DNA of 64,000 bases from the NCBI RefSeq assembly GCF_000227135.1, contig NC_018263.1, forward strand, positions 611,601 through 675,600, written 5' to 3'. The notes under the pieces were generated by a model. It ran no database searches. It saw only the letters and a list, made by a program, of their open reading frames with translations, and was not told the origin of the DNA. A program made the position numbers and the translations under genes. This DNA comes from Leishmania donovani (Eukaryota > Euglenozoa > Kinetoplastea > Trypanosomatida > Trypanosomatidae). Position 1 is the stretch's first letter, and each line of letters opens with the position of its first letter. Shown here in pieces: positions 10,901 through 21,973 of the stretch.

Positions 10901-11601
10901 GTAGCGGTGTGGCGAAAAGAGCGCGACTTGCTCTCGCTCATGGCGATGATCCACTGTGAGAGAATAGGCAAAAATGTCCCGTCCAGCAGCACGTCCGACG
11001 CAAAGCCGTCCTGCATCAGCGACGCGCACCACTCCGGAAAGGTGCGCCGGAAGCGCTTGTACTTGACATCCTTGTTCACGAGCAGATACGCCTCCGAGTC
11101 CTCCGGCACCCGCGCGTACAGCTCCTCAAGGAGCGGCCCTATCTCCACACCGTCGACAAGCGCGCTCGCATCCAGCTCCACTTCGGCGACGCCGGCCGCC
11201 TTTGCCAGCACGTTAAGAACGGCGCACAGGGCCCGCTCCTTGGCCCCGCTGCGGTACACAGAGAGAATCGCCTCAGTGACACTCGATACGACACTGGTGC
11301 CATCCACAAGAAACTGCAGCGTCGACTCCGCAAGGGAAGCAGTCTCTGCCTCGCCAAGGGTTGGCTGCGGTGTTGCAATGATTTCTCCTTCCGCAGCGGC
11401 TGCACTGCTGTCCTGCTGAGACTCCTTCTTGGACACCTTCTTCGGTAGTGGGCCGCTGCACTGGTGTGGGGTGGCCGCTGCGTCGTCCATGGGCAGGGAG
11501 GCCACGTCGTACGCCTGTGATACCGCATCCGCCTCGTCGCTGTACTGCGACGCACGTGAAGAGGCCTTGCCTCGCGCGCGGGTCGACTTCTTGGCCGACA
11601 T
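7975..11601 (-). CDS. SCC3: Cohesin subunit SCC3/STAG (SA) homologue
   Basis: 1208 aa. SCC3/STAG binds the kleisin SCC1 and supports loading and DNA binding of the cohesin ring in the nucleus. The stromalin conservative domain is recognisable at about residues 276-345: DIAPDIRLAGFQALRRW, then EYPEEYMTNRYLRYLGMPL and DKRPELRAEALDTIL, which match the family pattern of charged helix, YP..(Y/F), YLxYLGxxLxDK and VRxxAL. The upstream STAG region (about 105-250) and a long helical HEAT-like body follow. The N-terminus is basic and Ser/Ala-rich (KKSTRARGKASSR), suiting a nuclear protein. Length is close to the usual 1000-1250 aa. The open frame reaches two codons further upstream, but that codon is TTG, so the ATG at 11601 is taken. 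It lies between the WD40 gene and a small hypothetical gene. Confidence 0.88.
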   Translation of the reverse strand: MSAKKSTRARGKASSRASQYSDEADAVSQAYDVASLPMDDAAATPHQCSGPLPKKVSKKESQQDSSAAAAEGEIIATPQPTLGEAETASLAESTLQFLVDGTSVVSSVTEAILSVYRSGAKERALCAVLNVLAKAAGVAEVELDASALVDGVEIGPLLEELYARVPEDSEAYLLVNKDVKYKRFRRTFPEWCASLMQDGFASDVLLDGTFLPILSQWIIAMSESKSRSFRHTATVALLAFVQALSSVAANLQSQLSLLRSKKTISVVQRKRNKVVEWRDHVFSQAIHQRLRDIAPDIRLAGFQALRRWILEYPEEYMTNRYLRYLGMPLHDKRPELRAEALDTILQALAHVPDAYSRLHLFLQYFTSRLVELSNDVDVRCTELAIRVVAMMVRSDSDVPEGSELLSNERVDQVLLTLFDERPSIRAAAGILLKVFIHCRTAAEESEAAQVSAATELLCSFAATLRSQYREAMPEKYLIDALWTPERPPLLLTDFQPILAAAQSDKPLDAVVGLQLMAALLLKVQGRLTLGPLPKDDRRGGTVTASKKIPPAAKGEAEALLHRLSEDAVHALSTILEVHCGSEDVLQAAAEVCAALDFSTFSSQRHQAALSALLIELRKATLNASCTALEMRESLTKAWHQLAFTEHPLRNEAHAHLQELLKNVMAQFSQAVRAPSRSSEGNSLADAADLLHAWARVNLASALVPMGAHWPQIQTALTGILAAQPAADASLVMLVVGAAVQCLLWQVHSSADEANPALSLSQLKAHVRGVVAGVLQYQAETEEEAQATASPGAAADGAAVLARAEVFVYLCDLLALPYYNLAQAQQEMLVRLLRGLYERVSAELRTAQDYLKMHVLEHRAQQQQCPSQAASWAPASLTELVAARRLCSRVEALQLRLVTGVARLFLFKRFDAILAAPFLSLWTHTSSKAVSDAFKSLFHTLRDRAGDDGFTLERDILLAAYHHCVEVGATPFSVEALYQIGLKLSSVHFIGTDRLYSCCPAMVRFGADFAASTDPLLLQAVSSYAGKLRPADALHVLRDQLSRCSLFTEATNSYVLAFVTALRKAAKLDDSTAPSSIAGGKRRQALAGTTQLAEEEGMLNAITQGLPDCSNAATAGASSSALTVGPGQRISVASRVVTADGWHVRAAGASQGNAEDAVEVEVSQGQRTSAAARPRRSVVNVPTTQETALSSLADGLDSDEVFVATEEYE

Positions 11602-12985
11602 CGCCAATAACTGCCTCGTGGTTGAGAATTGTGGTCAGACACGAGCAGGGAGAACGAGAACGCCTGCAACGTACTATTTCCAGCTGTCGTGTCAAGAGTG
11701 CCTTGGTACGCCGAGGACCGAGTATACGTCACTTGAAGAGGCTCAGGTGCGACGGTGGCGGAGAGACAGCAAGCAATGTATGGGTTGGTGTGCACGCGGC
11801 AGACGGTGACACCTTCTATGCGAGTGGGAACAAAAATAAAAAAAACCTACTATGATGTAGTGCGCTCTCTCTCTGTGTCGGGTGGAGAAGGAGGGTGTCT
11901 GTTTCTTGAAATCTGTATGGCTTTATGGGACGCGTATGCGTATGCAATTCTCGGCGAATGCGAATTCCGAGTGATGGCTGTCAAAGCAGAGGATGGCGGG
12001 TCAACGAAAAGGTCAGCACGCAAATAGCGGCACCCTACACATGCAAACGCGACTCCACCTGAAGACAAGGGTGCTGTTTTCGTGCGCGCCGCCCCCGCCG
12101 TGCGTGTGTGTGTGTGTGTGTGTGTGAAATCCGCAGCACGGCACGCGCACACAAGATGAAGTCAGAGACGCGTGTCGGTGAAGATGCTGAAGACGGTTGC
12201 GAGCCTTTAGGTGCGTTCGGCAGGAGGGGGAAAAGCCAGGAGAACGAAAAGAACGAGAGCGAGAGGGGGGAGGGCGGGTGGGCGGGCGGGCTAGTGAAGC
12301 AATGGAAAGCATCAGCACCGTCATGGCCGCACACCATACGAGAAATGGGGCACAACGACTACCTAGAAGGGAACAAAAAGAGGCATGGAGAGCTCCTTTC
12401 CCTGATGCGCCACAGTGCTAGTAGAACGGGATTATGTTGCTCCGTCATGCAGCGCGCAAGTCACGCAGTAGAGATCGGGGCCGAGAGAGAGAGAAGAGGA
12501 CGAGGTGCGGTGCTTTTCACCAACGCAGCAGCGCTTTTTCTTTCCTGCAAACGGATAATATGCAACCGCATACGCTTCTGTCGTCGGTGTTCGCTTGTCG
12601 GATATCCTCAAGGCTCCTTGCCGGTCAACCAATGGGTGCATTGTGTAGCCCCCATGGCAGATCACGTACGTCAAAAAGAAAAGCGCCAGTACCCTGCCCA
12701 ACAGCAGGTCCACACACGCACGTCTGCACGCCATCGAGCGCACTCTCGTGTAAGCGGGCAGGGACCCCTCCGTCATCGCACGAAAGCAGCGACAAGTGCA
12801 CGGCGAAATCCCTACGCGAGAGTACGCCTGCAGCACAACGGGCAGCCCATCAGCACCGAAGTGCGCGGGTCCACTCATTGTCTTGCTGCCGGTCATGACG
12901 CGACGACGGCGATGCGGCAGCAATTCATTTACCACCACGCGCACCTGTCCTCCGCACCTTACAAGCCGCAGGCTTTGTTTTTATC
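11602..12985. other. Intergenic: SCC3 leader and 3' region of the small hypothetical gene
   Basis: About 1.4 kb. Sense-strand pyrimidine runs lie within 150 nt of the SCC3 start (for example TTCTCGTTCTCCCTGCTCG near 11650), with candidate acceptor AGs near 11610-11620. A (GT)n tract lies at 12104-12126. The part from 12590 to 12985 has a coding-like base composition, but no reading frame there resembles a protein I know. Confidence 0.6.
12104..12126. repeat. (GT)n microsatellite
   Basis: Uninterrupted GT dinucleotides on the plus strand, flanked by GC-rich sequence. Confidence 0.9.
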
Positions 12986-13357
12986 TTACCCACTTAGTAG
13001 CTGCAGCAGATCTGTCGGAATGGCAGGCGCGCCCTCGCCCTCCTTTGTGGCACGCCGGACATCTGCGGAGGGCGGGCCCGGCTCCTTCAGCAGCCCAAAA
13101 CTGGCCTCCTCGTTGCGGTCCACGTTGACAGCTACGAGTGCGGCAAGAGGAACAACCTCCTCGGCAGCAGCTGGCATGGCGGCAGAAGAGGCCGGTGGAG
13201 AAAGTGGACGTGGAGGTACCTGCGCGGCCGCCACAGTCGCATCCTCTGTACGGGCTTCTTTGATGGCCGGAAGGCTCGAGATGCTGTCCACGCTAGACAC
13301 GCTCTTCTCGCTAGGTGACCGCTCCTTCTTGGTCGCCGCCGCAGCCTTGCGCGGCAT
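12986..13357 (-). CDS. Small hypothetical protein, Ala/Pro/Ser-rich
   Basis: 123 aa starting MPRKAAAATKKERSPSEKS. The N-terminus is basic with Lys/Arg clusters; the middle is Ala/Pro/Ser-rich; the C-terminus ends in a short leucine-rich piece (TDLLQLLSG). There is no recognisable domain. Support comes from orientation with the transcription unit, an ATG start, mostly G/C third positions and a pyrimidine-rich stretch upstream on the sense strand (about 13440-13460). The basic start suggests a nuclear or nucleic-acid-associated protein, but this is weak inference. A longer plus-strand frame overlaps it and is judged spurious. Confidence 0.5.
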   Translation of the reverse strand: MPRKAAAATKKERSPSEKSVSSVDSISSLPAIKEARTEDATVAAAQVPPRPLSPPASSAAMPAAAEEVVPLAALVAVNVDRNEEASFGLLKEPGPPSADVRRATKEGEGAPAIPTDLLQLLSG

Positions 13358-14424
13358 CTGAGTCGCTGTATTATTGTTTTCTTGTGATCTTCAGCGTTTG
13401 CCTTCGCTTTCAATGAAGAGGGACACTGCGCCTCTCGGTGTGTGTGAGTAGGGGAGCGGGAGAGGAGCAGAGCGGTTGTATCCTGTGAGGAGCCTCGCTT
13501 CCTGTACCACTGCAGAGCTGTGGCGAAGTAGCCAAGAGAGAGATCTGTACGCTCCCGTGTGAAGTAGGGGAGAGTGGTGCAAAACAGCACGAAGGGACGA
13601 GAGAGTAGAGCGAGAGCGTTAAAGCACATCGATGAGCCGACCGCTACAGCAGCAACGAAAACCGGCATATTCCACACACAACACCTGCACCATGAAGCCT
13701 GTACCCATTGCACCAGCCCCCGACCCGCCTATCGGAAAGCATACTATTTCAGTGGCGATCGCCTTTTTCGCGCGGGCAATGCTGCACAAGGGGAGAACAC
13801 TCGGGCAAGTACGCGAGTCTCACATCCGATCCCTCGCCACCTTCCCCCTCCTCCACATTCTCCCCTCTCCCGCGGCAGAGATGCTGCTCCGATTCGCCCC
13901 CGTTCCTCTCGAGGCGGGGGGTTCACGCAAGGCCCACACGCAACTTCAACTCGGCCGCTTCCATCAAATGCCGGCTCACGCCGCCAACACCGCAGAAACA
14001 GGCACACCCACTGTAGACGTAGAGGGAGGGAGCCAAGAGGCCAAAGTCAGCAAGACGTGAACAGAACAGGAGACACCGCTGCCCCTCCGCCCCCCATCCC
14101 CTGCACAGTCACAAGCTGTCAAGCGGCAAGCTCTGCTCCGGCACACACACACACACACCCACGCGCATGAAATGAAGAAGGGAGCTAGCACAAATAAAGT
14201 AAAACAGAAACAAAGGAGGTGCACAGCAAGAGAGGACTGGCACACGCCCCCTACCCACAAGACGGTGCGGGCATTGTGTGCAAGGTGCGAAGGAGCTCAG
14301 AGGGAAGGAAAAGAAAGGAGTGACACGGCAACACCCTCCCATCCACTCTAACTCTCGCTTACCGAGCCCACAGACCCACCAGCACACACCTGCGATCCCA
14401 AGCGCCGCTTCGCGGCGGCACCGT
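13358..14424. other. Intergenic between the hypothetical gene and the proteasome alpha gene
   Basis: About 1.1 kb. It contains the leader of the small hypothetical gene and the 3' region of the alpha subunit, with pyrimidine-rich and CA-rich stretches (for example a CA run at 14143-14158). No gene is seen. Confidence 0.65.
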
Positions 14425-15219
14425 CTATTCCTCGACGTCCAGAGGCTGCTCGTGCAGAACCTCCTCCTCATCGTCCGCCGCCGCCACGCGGTCTTCTGGA
14501 CGCATCTTGAACCCATCCAGGTACCTGCGCGCGCTCTCCTCCTCAAAGATGGTGAAGGGGGTATCCTTGCCTACGATGGCGATGGTGGTGTTCTTTACAT
14601 TCAACTCCACGCCCTCCGATGTCGCGGAAGCGAGGGCCTTCAGTGCGTGCGCCACGAGCTCATCGAGGGTGCAGTCGGTGAAGTGCTCGAAATGCTTCTC
14701 CAAATACGTGCGGGACGCCTGCGAGCGCACGCCCATCGCCGTGGCCTTGTAGTCGTAAACGTCACCGGACGGCACCGTCTGGTACAGGTGCGGTCCCTGG
14801 CGATCGTAACCAGCAAGCAGCAGGCCAACGCCGAAAGGACGCTTGCCGCTGAATTGGATGTGGCGCTGGTGCTTCTCGCCGATCATGTCCGCCATTTGAT
14901 TCATCGGCATACCATGGCTATACATGTAGCGGTAGTTCATGCATTCTGTGCGCAGGAAGCGAGCAAGCACGCGGCCATCCGCCACGAGGCCCGAGATGGA
15001 CATGCCAACATGCTCGTCAACCTCGAAGACCTTTTCTTGGTACGAGGACAGCTCCGCGACGGGGCTGCGCTTGAGTGCGGCGAGCACGACAAAGTCCCTC
15101 CCTTTCACGCCAACCGTCGCGGAGCCGTTGTTGACAGCCTCATTCGCATACTCGATCTGAAAGAGCCGGCCCGTCGGGCTCCAGGTCGTGATGTCGCTAT
15201 CGTACTCGTTCTTGAACAT
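14425..15219 (-). CDS. 20S proteasome alpha subunit, PSMA1 (alpha6) type
   Basis: 264 aa. This is an outer-ring subunit of the 20S core, non-catalytic and part of the gated pore. The N-terminal alpha signature is clear: [20 protein letters not shown] followed by [16 protein letters not shown]. The body has [31 protein letters not shown] and the [14 protein letters not shown] segment characteristic of PSMA1/Pre5. The C-terminal tail is acidic ([16 protein letters not shown]). In trypanosomatid annotation this subunit is often called alpha 1; in systematic naming it is alpha6, so the number depends on the scheme. Length fits the family (about 250-265 aa). A likely spliced-leader acceptor (TCCTTCCAG) lies about 80 nt upstream. 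Confidence 0.95.
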   Translation of the reverse strand: MFKNEYDSDITTWSPTGRLFQIEYANEAVNNGSATVGVKGRDFVVLAALKRSPVAELSSYQEKVFEVDEHVGMSISGLVADGRVLARFLRTECMNYRYMYSHGMPMNQMADMIGEKHQRHIQFSGKRPFGVGLLLAGYDRQGPHLYQTVPSGDVYDYKATAMGVRSQASRTYLEKHFEHFTDCTLDELVAHALKALASATSEGVELNVKNTTIAIVGKDTPFTIFEEESARRYLDGFKMRPEDRVAAADDEEEVLHEQPLDVEE

Positions 15220-15297
15220 GACGCACTGCGGGTAGATCTCTAGAGTCTGTTTGTTTGTGCTTCTTTTATTTGCTTTTGGTAGGGAGCGCTGGCTGCA

Positions 15298-15316
15298 CTG
15301 GAAGGACGCAAGTTAA
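15298..15316 (-). promoter_or_regulatory. Probable spliced-leader acceptor of the proteasome alpha gene
   Basis: In the sense direction TTGCGTCCTTCCAG ends with AG at 15299-15298, about 79 nt upstream of the ATG. The pyrimidine tract is short, and nearby AGs could also be used. Confidence 0.4.
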
Positions 15317-16317
15317 CGCGGGGGCGACAAGACGGACGAGGCTCGTCTGAGACAAACAGGAGCAGACGAAGCACCGAAGCACTACAGGGGCTGTATGTGT
15401 GTGTGTGTATGTGCGTGAGGGCTTGAAGGAAAGCAGGGGCCTGTGAATGCCGCCGTTGAATTTTTTTTTGTGAGTTCTTCAAGGAAAAGAAGCAGACACA
15501 AAGGCCACAGCAGCAGTGGATGGTGGCGATGCAAGACAGAGAGAGAAAAGGAGAAAGTCGATGCAGCGTAGGAGTGAGTAGGGCAATGGGTGCGACCCGA
15601 TGTAACACCACCTAATTTAAGCGCGCATGCACGCACACACGCATGCCTTTCAGCTCATTCCCTGTGCAACGTGAGCTGCTGCAAATGCATGCATGCTAAA
15701 GCAGGCAACTCTGCGTGCACGCACACCCAACTGCACCTCGCCACGGCAGGTCGTGGATGGAGAGAGGGAGAGCTGAAGAGTAGCCGAAAGGGAAAGAAGG
15801 CCGACTATCGGCTCTCGCATCCTCCTAGTCCTTCGCCCTTTCTGACTGTATCTTCGGTATTGGATTGACGCCCTTCCTTCTTTGTTTGTTTTTGCGTTTG
15901 CGTTCTCTTTTTCGATGTCGGCATGAGACAAGAAACAACAGAAAAAAAGCACAACGACAAGAAGAAAAATGGAAGTGAGACACAAACACACACACACCTC
16001 ACACAAGACACAAGACGCAACACGTAAACAAGCAACCCCCCACCCAAAAAAAAAAAAACGGAAAGAAAAAAGACAAGGACCGTGCAGGCGCGAAAGAAAA
16101 CACACAAAACGCAGAGGGAGCGAAAGAATCACCCACGGAGAGAATGAGAAGAACGTCCAGATCGACACGCACACGCACACACACACAAAAAGAAGAGACG
16201 TCGTTGTTGGTGGTGTTCCCGAATTGTGTACCGCACTTGTATCTGTTTTTTTTCTTTAATGCGCTTTTCTTCTGTTCGTCTTGTTGAGTCTCCGTTTTCT
16301 CTCTCTGTGCATTGGTT

Positions 16318-16320
<3 letters not shown>

Positions 16321-16354
<34 letters not shown>
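16321..16354. repeat. (GT)17 microsatellite
   Basis: Seventeen perfect GT units on the plus strand, followed by an imperfect continuation. This is the longest perfect dinucleotide array I saw in the window. Confidence 0.95.
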
Positions 16355-16357
<3 letters not shown>

Positions 16358-18349
16358 CGTGTGTGTCTGTTCTGCCTTGGTGTTCATTCCTCCCTCTGTA
16401 ACGCTTTTCGTTGTGCGTCTCGCCCACCTTGTCTTTTCCTCATGTTTTTCCTTGTTGCCCTTGTGTCTATTTGAGGTGGTGTTCTCGAGGATGCTTCTCT
16501 TTTTCTTCTTGCGTGCTAAAAAAAAAAAGGCGACTCACAAAAGCGTACACAAAGACATACACAGGATCATGTACGCATAATGAACGGGACACAAACACAT
16601 GCTTGATACGGGCAGGGGCCTTGCAAGATGGGATGAGCAAGGAGCAAATTTTGTTGAAGAGAAACACGCAAACATACGCGCAGCAACACGCATAGCGAGA
16701 CAATCAGGAGTGGCTCTTGAGCTACTCGGCATGTCGACAGTCCTCTGTTTCGAGGCTTCCGATACAGAATACATGCCATCGCGTATGCATGTGCATTTGC
16801 CCCTAGATATGGCTGTATGTGTGTGTGTCTGTCTGTTTGCCTATCTGCGTGCAGAGCAAGGCGCCTCGTAGTCCTTTGGGCAGCCCATCTCGCCGCCCCT
16901 CTCTTGCGCTTTTCCCAAGTGTTCATTATGTTCTTCCGTTTCGCACGTTTTTTCTCTCCACTTCCCGGAGGGGCGCGTTTCCAACCAAACAGGCGCACAA
17001 AGAAAACAAAAAAAGAGACGGAAAAGAGAGCAAAAAAAAGGGGCACAAGCGCACAGGCGAAACAGACAACACACGCCAGGGCGAAAAAAAAAGGAGAAAA
17101 AAAAACGCTCACGTGTGCGTCGAAAGCGACGCCCTTTTTTGTTGTTGTTGATTTCCTGGCGTTCTGAAGCGACAGTGGGGCTTTGCAAGATCCTTTCTGT
17201 TTCCTCTCCTTCTCTTTCCGTCTCTCTTTTTTTTTCTTTGACTCCGTTGATCCTTCGTTCGGCTTCTCACTCCTATTCTTCTCTCCTCGACCTCACGTCT
17301 TCGTCGCTTCTTCTTCGCTCACGTCTGCACAGCTGACGAGCATACAGCACCGCAGGTAACAAGGAAAACTCTTTGCACGACTGCAGTGATGGCTTGCCTG
17401 GCCGGCAGCATTCGATCCCTTATCCTCCTCCACCGACTCCTCATTCTTCGCTCACTCACTCACTCTTACGCGTTCTCGCATTACTCGTGCCGTCCTCCGT
17501 CCCTACCCCGCGCCGCTCCTTCAGTCTCACCAAACGCCCTCCCCATCTCGTTCCCCGCTCTCGTAGGGCGCCCCACGTGAGCACAGCACCCCCACGTACG
17601 GAAGCGGTCGTGTGCCCTCAGAAAGCGCCCCACACAGAAGAGCGTGAGGGATAGTGAAGTAGGGAAACCTTCAAGAGGGGAAGGCGAAGCGAAACTTGGC
17701 AGGGGTTGCGGTGCAAGGAGGAGGGAGGTGGAGGAGGGATGCACTACCATCTCTTCGTCACCGCTGAAAGTGGGGAATAACAGCTGAATAGCAGAAACCA
17801 AAAAAAAAATCATACACACAACATCAGCAGCAGCAAAGGGAAACGGATGGAGAGGGGATACGAAATCAAAACTACCGCCAATCTTTACGAAGTTATCGAC
17901 CATCGCGGAAAAAGGGGGAAAAAATAAAGAGTCGTGGTGTCGTACGTCCACGCGAAGGCTCACTTGTTGAAGCAACGTCAAGTCATCATTGAATGACACC
18001 CTCTCGCCACCCGCCCATCTCAGCCTTTTCTTGTGAGCATCTGTCGCACCGTTTTTTTTTCCTCCCTATGCCTCCCCCTTTTTCGATCCGCGTTGGATAC
18101 TGCCTTGATTCAAACCATGCGGAGTAGCCTCGCCCTCAACGATGAAGAACAACAAGGCACATACACGATCAAATGAAAGCAGCCGACGGGGAGGGGATAG
18201 GGCACCGAAGAAGGTGCAACGCAACGAGGAAAAAGAAGAAGCAACGACGACAAAAAAAAGCACGAAGAGAATTTAAAAAGGGAGAGAAGAGCGGGCGGGT
18301 GGTGGTCTGCGAGTACAAGTACGAATGCAAACATGAAAAACAACTCGGG

Positions 18350-18370
18350 CACACACACGCGCGCGCGCGG
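18350..18370. repeat. Alternating CA/CG tract
   Basis: A run of CA units passes directly into GC/CG units: alternating purine and pyrimidine over about 20 nt. Such sequence can adopt Z-DNA; formation here is not shown. Confidence 0.7.
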
Positions 18371-19771
18371 AGAGACGCACAAGCCAGCACACTCATATAC
18401 ATATATACGCACACACACCAAGCCACACGGATACGCGAAACGCTTTTATAAAGCATCGGCGATGCGCAGCAATACAAACAAGCATGAAGCATCGGAACAA
18501 AAAAAGAGGCGCGAGCGTATACGAGAGGAAGAGGCACAGAGGGAAAAGAGGAGCAGAGTAGGGGTGCGAGCACATATAGTTCAAGGTAGACAAAAGAAAA
18601 GAAAAACAAAACGGAGAGGCGAAGCAAACGCTTCACACAACGTAGCCGCGCATGAGAGACTGACAAGCGGCAAGCTTTTTTTTTTTCGGGGAGATCCACG
18701 TCACCGTCATCCCGACGGCAGGTGCATACATACACACGTGCCCACTCTCTTTCGCATTGTGCCCCAGCCCGCCTCTTCCTCCGCCATGCGCCTCTCTTCG
18801 TTGCTTCCGTCCTTCCTCGCTTCTTTCCTCAGCCCTTGAAGGGACAAGACTCTTCCTGCCCATCACATCCAGTTGAATCCGATCTTTTCCCTTTGTTGCT
18901 GAGCCTTCTCGCACTGCCTGCGCTCTTTTTTTTTTCCTGTGGCTGTCATCGCTGACTCTTTGTTTGCGCATCTGTCTTTGCTTCCGTTGTCCCCGTGAGC
19001 GCTTGTGTATGCGAGTGAAAGAGCGTGTCGGAGAATGCGTGTCAGTGAATGCGTGCCAGTGATGGAGTGTGCGAGAAGTTTTCGCATGGTTCCCAGTCGC
19101 ATACTCCTCAAGCTTCGAGTACTCCTCATTCTTCCTTCGACGTGGCGCGCAGATCCTGCTATCTTGCTTTTTCAGCCTCTGCTGCCCTCTTCTCTCTCCC
19201 GCTTTAAAGTGTGTCAGTGAAGGAGTGGACGGCTTGTACGCCGCACTGTAACAGGGGTCTTTCGGTGACTCATTGCGCCGTCCGCGGCGGTGAAGCGAGA
19301 AAGAGGCATCATCGAATCCACTCATGACACACACACACACGATGAAGAGAGACCGAGCGAGGGTGGCAGCTCACGTGCCCAAAAGCAGAGGCCGGTAAGG
19401 CAGAGGGAGCGCGCCACGGCAAAGCATCCATCAGATTTGCCACGCAGGAGATGTGCGTCGTTTTCGTTTATTCGCCTTTCAGTTTGTGGGTTTGTGAACT
19501 CCTGAGGTGCCTTTCAACAACAACAAAAAAAAATAAAATAGTGGTGAAAAGGCAGACTGAAACAAAAAAAGGAGAAGAGCAAGAAACAGCACGTGAGGTG
19601 TATGTGTTGCCTGAGGCACCTCACCGTTATGAACAAAACAAAACAAGACAAAAATCCAAATACACAGGCATACACACACACAGAGAGAGAAAGAGACACA
19701 CACAGAAAACCAAATCCATCAAATCAAAATCAAGCCGGACATCCTATTTAAAAAAAAAGAAAGCTTTTTTC

Positions 19772-19789
19772 GATATATATATATATATA
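19772..19789. repeat. (AT)9 microsatellite
   Basis: Perfect AT alternation next to a poly-T run inside the long spacer. Confidence 0.9.
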
Positions 19790-21018
19790 ATGAAACAGCA
19801 ACGCACATCATCATATGGGGCCAACGAAGGAAGGAAACTAAAGGCGCCTGAAACATAGAACAGCCAAGGAGGGAAGAGAAAATGAAAAACCAACAACAAA
19901 AAAAGAAAAGAAGCATTGCTTGATTCCTGTAAATGCGAAGGGTATGTGCATGTGTGTGTGTATGTGTCTACGTTTGTCTGCGTGCGTGCGTTCGTTGCAT
20001 GCGTGGGAAAAAGGGGGGAGGTGTGAGGAGTGCGGAGGGGGAGGAGGTGACCTGTCTCTATCCTGTCCCTCTTCGCCGCCATCCTCTTCCGTCGTTCGCT
20101 CTCCTCCAGCCCATGAGCTCTCTTCACAGGGTCACCGGCTAGGAAACGCTATTGTGAGAAAGCCGCTCAAGTAGCATGCGCATACCGACACGAAGGGGGG
20201 GAACGCGAGAGGGCAGGAAAACAAAAATCACCCTCGCTCCTACGACCACGCACGCACGCACATGCAGAATCCTCGCTCTGTATCAAGAGAGGGCGACGAT
20301 GAAACAGAACTCATTCCATTCTTAGCATGCGGAAAAGATAAATCTGAAGAACAAGGGGAGGAGCAACGATGGGGGACTGCTTTTCTCGTTCGCCTTTTCT
20401 TAATGCATATTATGGCGCGAGAAACTCATCCTTTGCGGAAGACGTGCACACTCGGAAGGCGTCGGACACTTATACTTACCGCAGCGTTGGCGCGCGCACA
20501 CCTCGCGAAAACACACGGCCCTCGAGCGATTTCTAAAAGCACACAAAACAAAGAAACAAAACAAAAGAGCGAAAGAGTAGTGGTGGGGCGGACGCCAGCC
20601 TGTGCGCGCACCTGTGAAGAGAAGCGTAGCCGTCAGCACGGCGCACTTAAACAGACATAGCATTAAGAACGTGCCTCGCTGTGTATTTCGCTCCGTTTCC
20701 TTTGCTTTTGGTCTTGTGCCACATTGACGAGTCTCTCCTGTGTTGGCGATTGATGGGTTCTCTGCGCTGCGATCGCCCTAACGGTTCCTCGTCGCCACGT
20801 GATTCCCACGCATCTCTTTTTTCTTTTCTTTGGGGGGGAGGGAGGGGTTCCTTTGTTTTTCGGTGTCAGTGGGATACCCCCTTCACCGCTCCCCACTGCC
20901 CTGTCTTCAACCTGCCTTTTCGCATCCTTGTCGCAGCGCTAGCCACATGCTCTGGCAAGACACTCACACTGCATCACACATGACAGGGGGATCACAATGC
21001 CGCCCTTGCACCATGCGT

Positions 21019-21973
21019 CTAGTGGCGGTCCGGGCACTCGCGGGACAGGTGGTCGGTCGAGCCGCAGTTNNNNNNNNNNNNNNNNNNNNNNNNNNNNNNN
21101 NNNNNNNNNNNNNNNNNNNNNNNNNNNNNNNNNNNNNNNNNNNNNNNNNNNNNNNNNNNNNNNNNNNNNNNNNNNNNNNNNNNNNNNNNNNNNNNNNNNN
21201 NNNNNNNNNNNNNNNNNNNNNNNNNNNNNNNNNNNNNNNNNNNNNNNNNNNNNNNNNNNNNNNNNNNNNNNNNNNNNNNNNNNNNNNNNNNNNNNNNNNN
21301 NNNNNNNNNNNNNNNNNNNNNNNNNNNNNNNNNNNNNNNNNNNNNNNNNNNNNNNNNNNNNNNNNNNNNNNNNNNNNNNNNNNNNNNNNNNNNNNNNNNN
21401 NNNNNNNNNNNNNNNNNNNNNNNNNNNNNNNNNNNNNNNNNNNNNNNNNNNNNNNNNNNNNNNNNNNNNNNNNNNNNNNNNNNNNNNNNNNNNNNNNNNN
21501 NNNNNNNNNNNNNNNNNNNNNNNNNNNNNNNNNNNNNNNNNNNNNNNNNNNNNNNNNNNNNNNNNNNNNNNNNNNNNNNNNNNNNNNNNNNNNNNNNNNN
21601 NNNNNNNNNNNNNNNNNNNNNNNNNNNNNNNNNNNNNNNNNNNNNNNNNNNNNNNNNNNNNNNNNNNNNNNNNNNNNNNNNNNNNNNNNNNNNNNNNNNN
21701 NNNNNNNNNNNNNNNNNNNNNNNNNNNNNNNNNNNNNNNNNNNNNNNNNNNNNNNNNNNNNNNNNNNNNNNNNNNNNNNNNNNNNNNNNNNNNNNNNNNN
21801 NNNNNNNNNNNNNNNNNNNNNNNNNNNNNNNNNNNNNNNNNNNNNNNNNNNNNNNNNNNNNNNNNNNNNNNNNNNNNNNNNNNNNNNNNNNNNNNNNNNN
21901 NNNNNNNNNNNNNNNNNNNNNNNNNNNNNNNNNNNNNNNNNNNNNNNNNNNNNNNNNNNNNNNNNNNNNNNNN
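21019..21973 (-). CDS. UMSBP: UMSBP-type CCHC zinc-knuckle protein, copy 1 (mostly in gap)
   Basis: Only the C-terminal 16 residues are readable (a knuckle half NCGSTDHLSRECPDRH then TAG). They are identical in DNA to the end of the second copy. The start codon falls in the 904-N run; the sequence just beyond it matches the second copy from two to three bases upstream of that ATG. UMSBP binds the conserved kinetoplast minicircle sequence and has been linked to kDNA replication and segregation and to telomeric G-strand binding. Given the second copy (345 nt), the 904-N length is probably an arbitrary or wrong gap estimate, so protein length and knuckle number cannot be given. The boundary used here is the gap edge, not a seen start. 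Confidence 0.75.
21070..21973. other. Assembly gap (904 N)
   Basis: The run of N covers nearly all of the first UMSBP coding region. The position inside a repeat-rich duplicated gene suggests assembly failure on repeated knuckle units. Confidence 0.98.

Larger units (their letters stand above)
15220..21016. other. Long intergenic region between the alpha subunit and the first UMSBP copy
   Basis: About 5.8 kb with no supportable gene. The sequence alternates between blocks rich in A/G and blocks rich in T/C on the plus strand (for example T/C-rich at 16240-16500, 17110-17330 and 18740-18960, A/G-rich between). It carries (GT)17 at 16321, a CA/CG alternating run at 18350-18370, (AT)9 at 19772 and many poly-A runs. 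The ORFs in it translate to low-complexity peptides. Most is probably 3' UTR and processing signals for the first UMSBP copy plus the alpha-subunit leader. Confidence 0.65.

Noticed and set aside
9787..10959. 390-codon plus-strand frame
   Set aside because: It is the antisense shadow of the SCC3 gene.
12432..12944. 170-codon minus-strand frame just downstream of the small hypothetical gene
   Set aside because: It begins only 41 nt past that gene's stop, has no obvious splice signals and shows no family likeness. It could be part of a 3' UTR; left uncalled.
12108..13361. 417-codon plus-strand open frame
   Set aside because: It starts in the GT microsatellite, runs against the direction of every other gene, overlaps the antisense of the small hypothetical gene and has no protein-like composition or domain.
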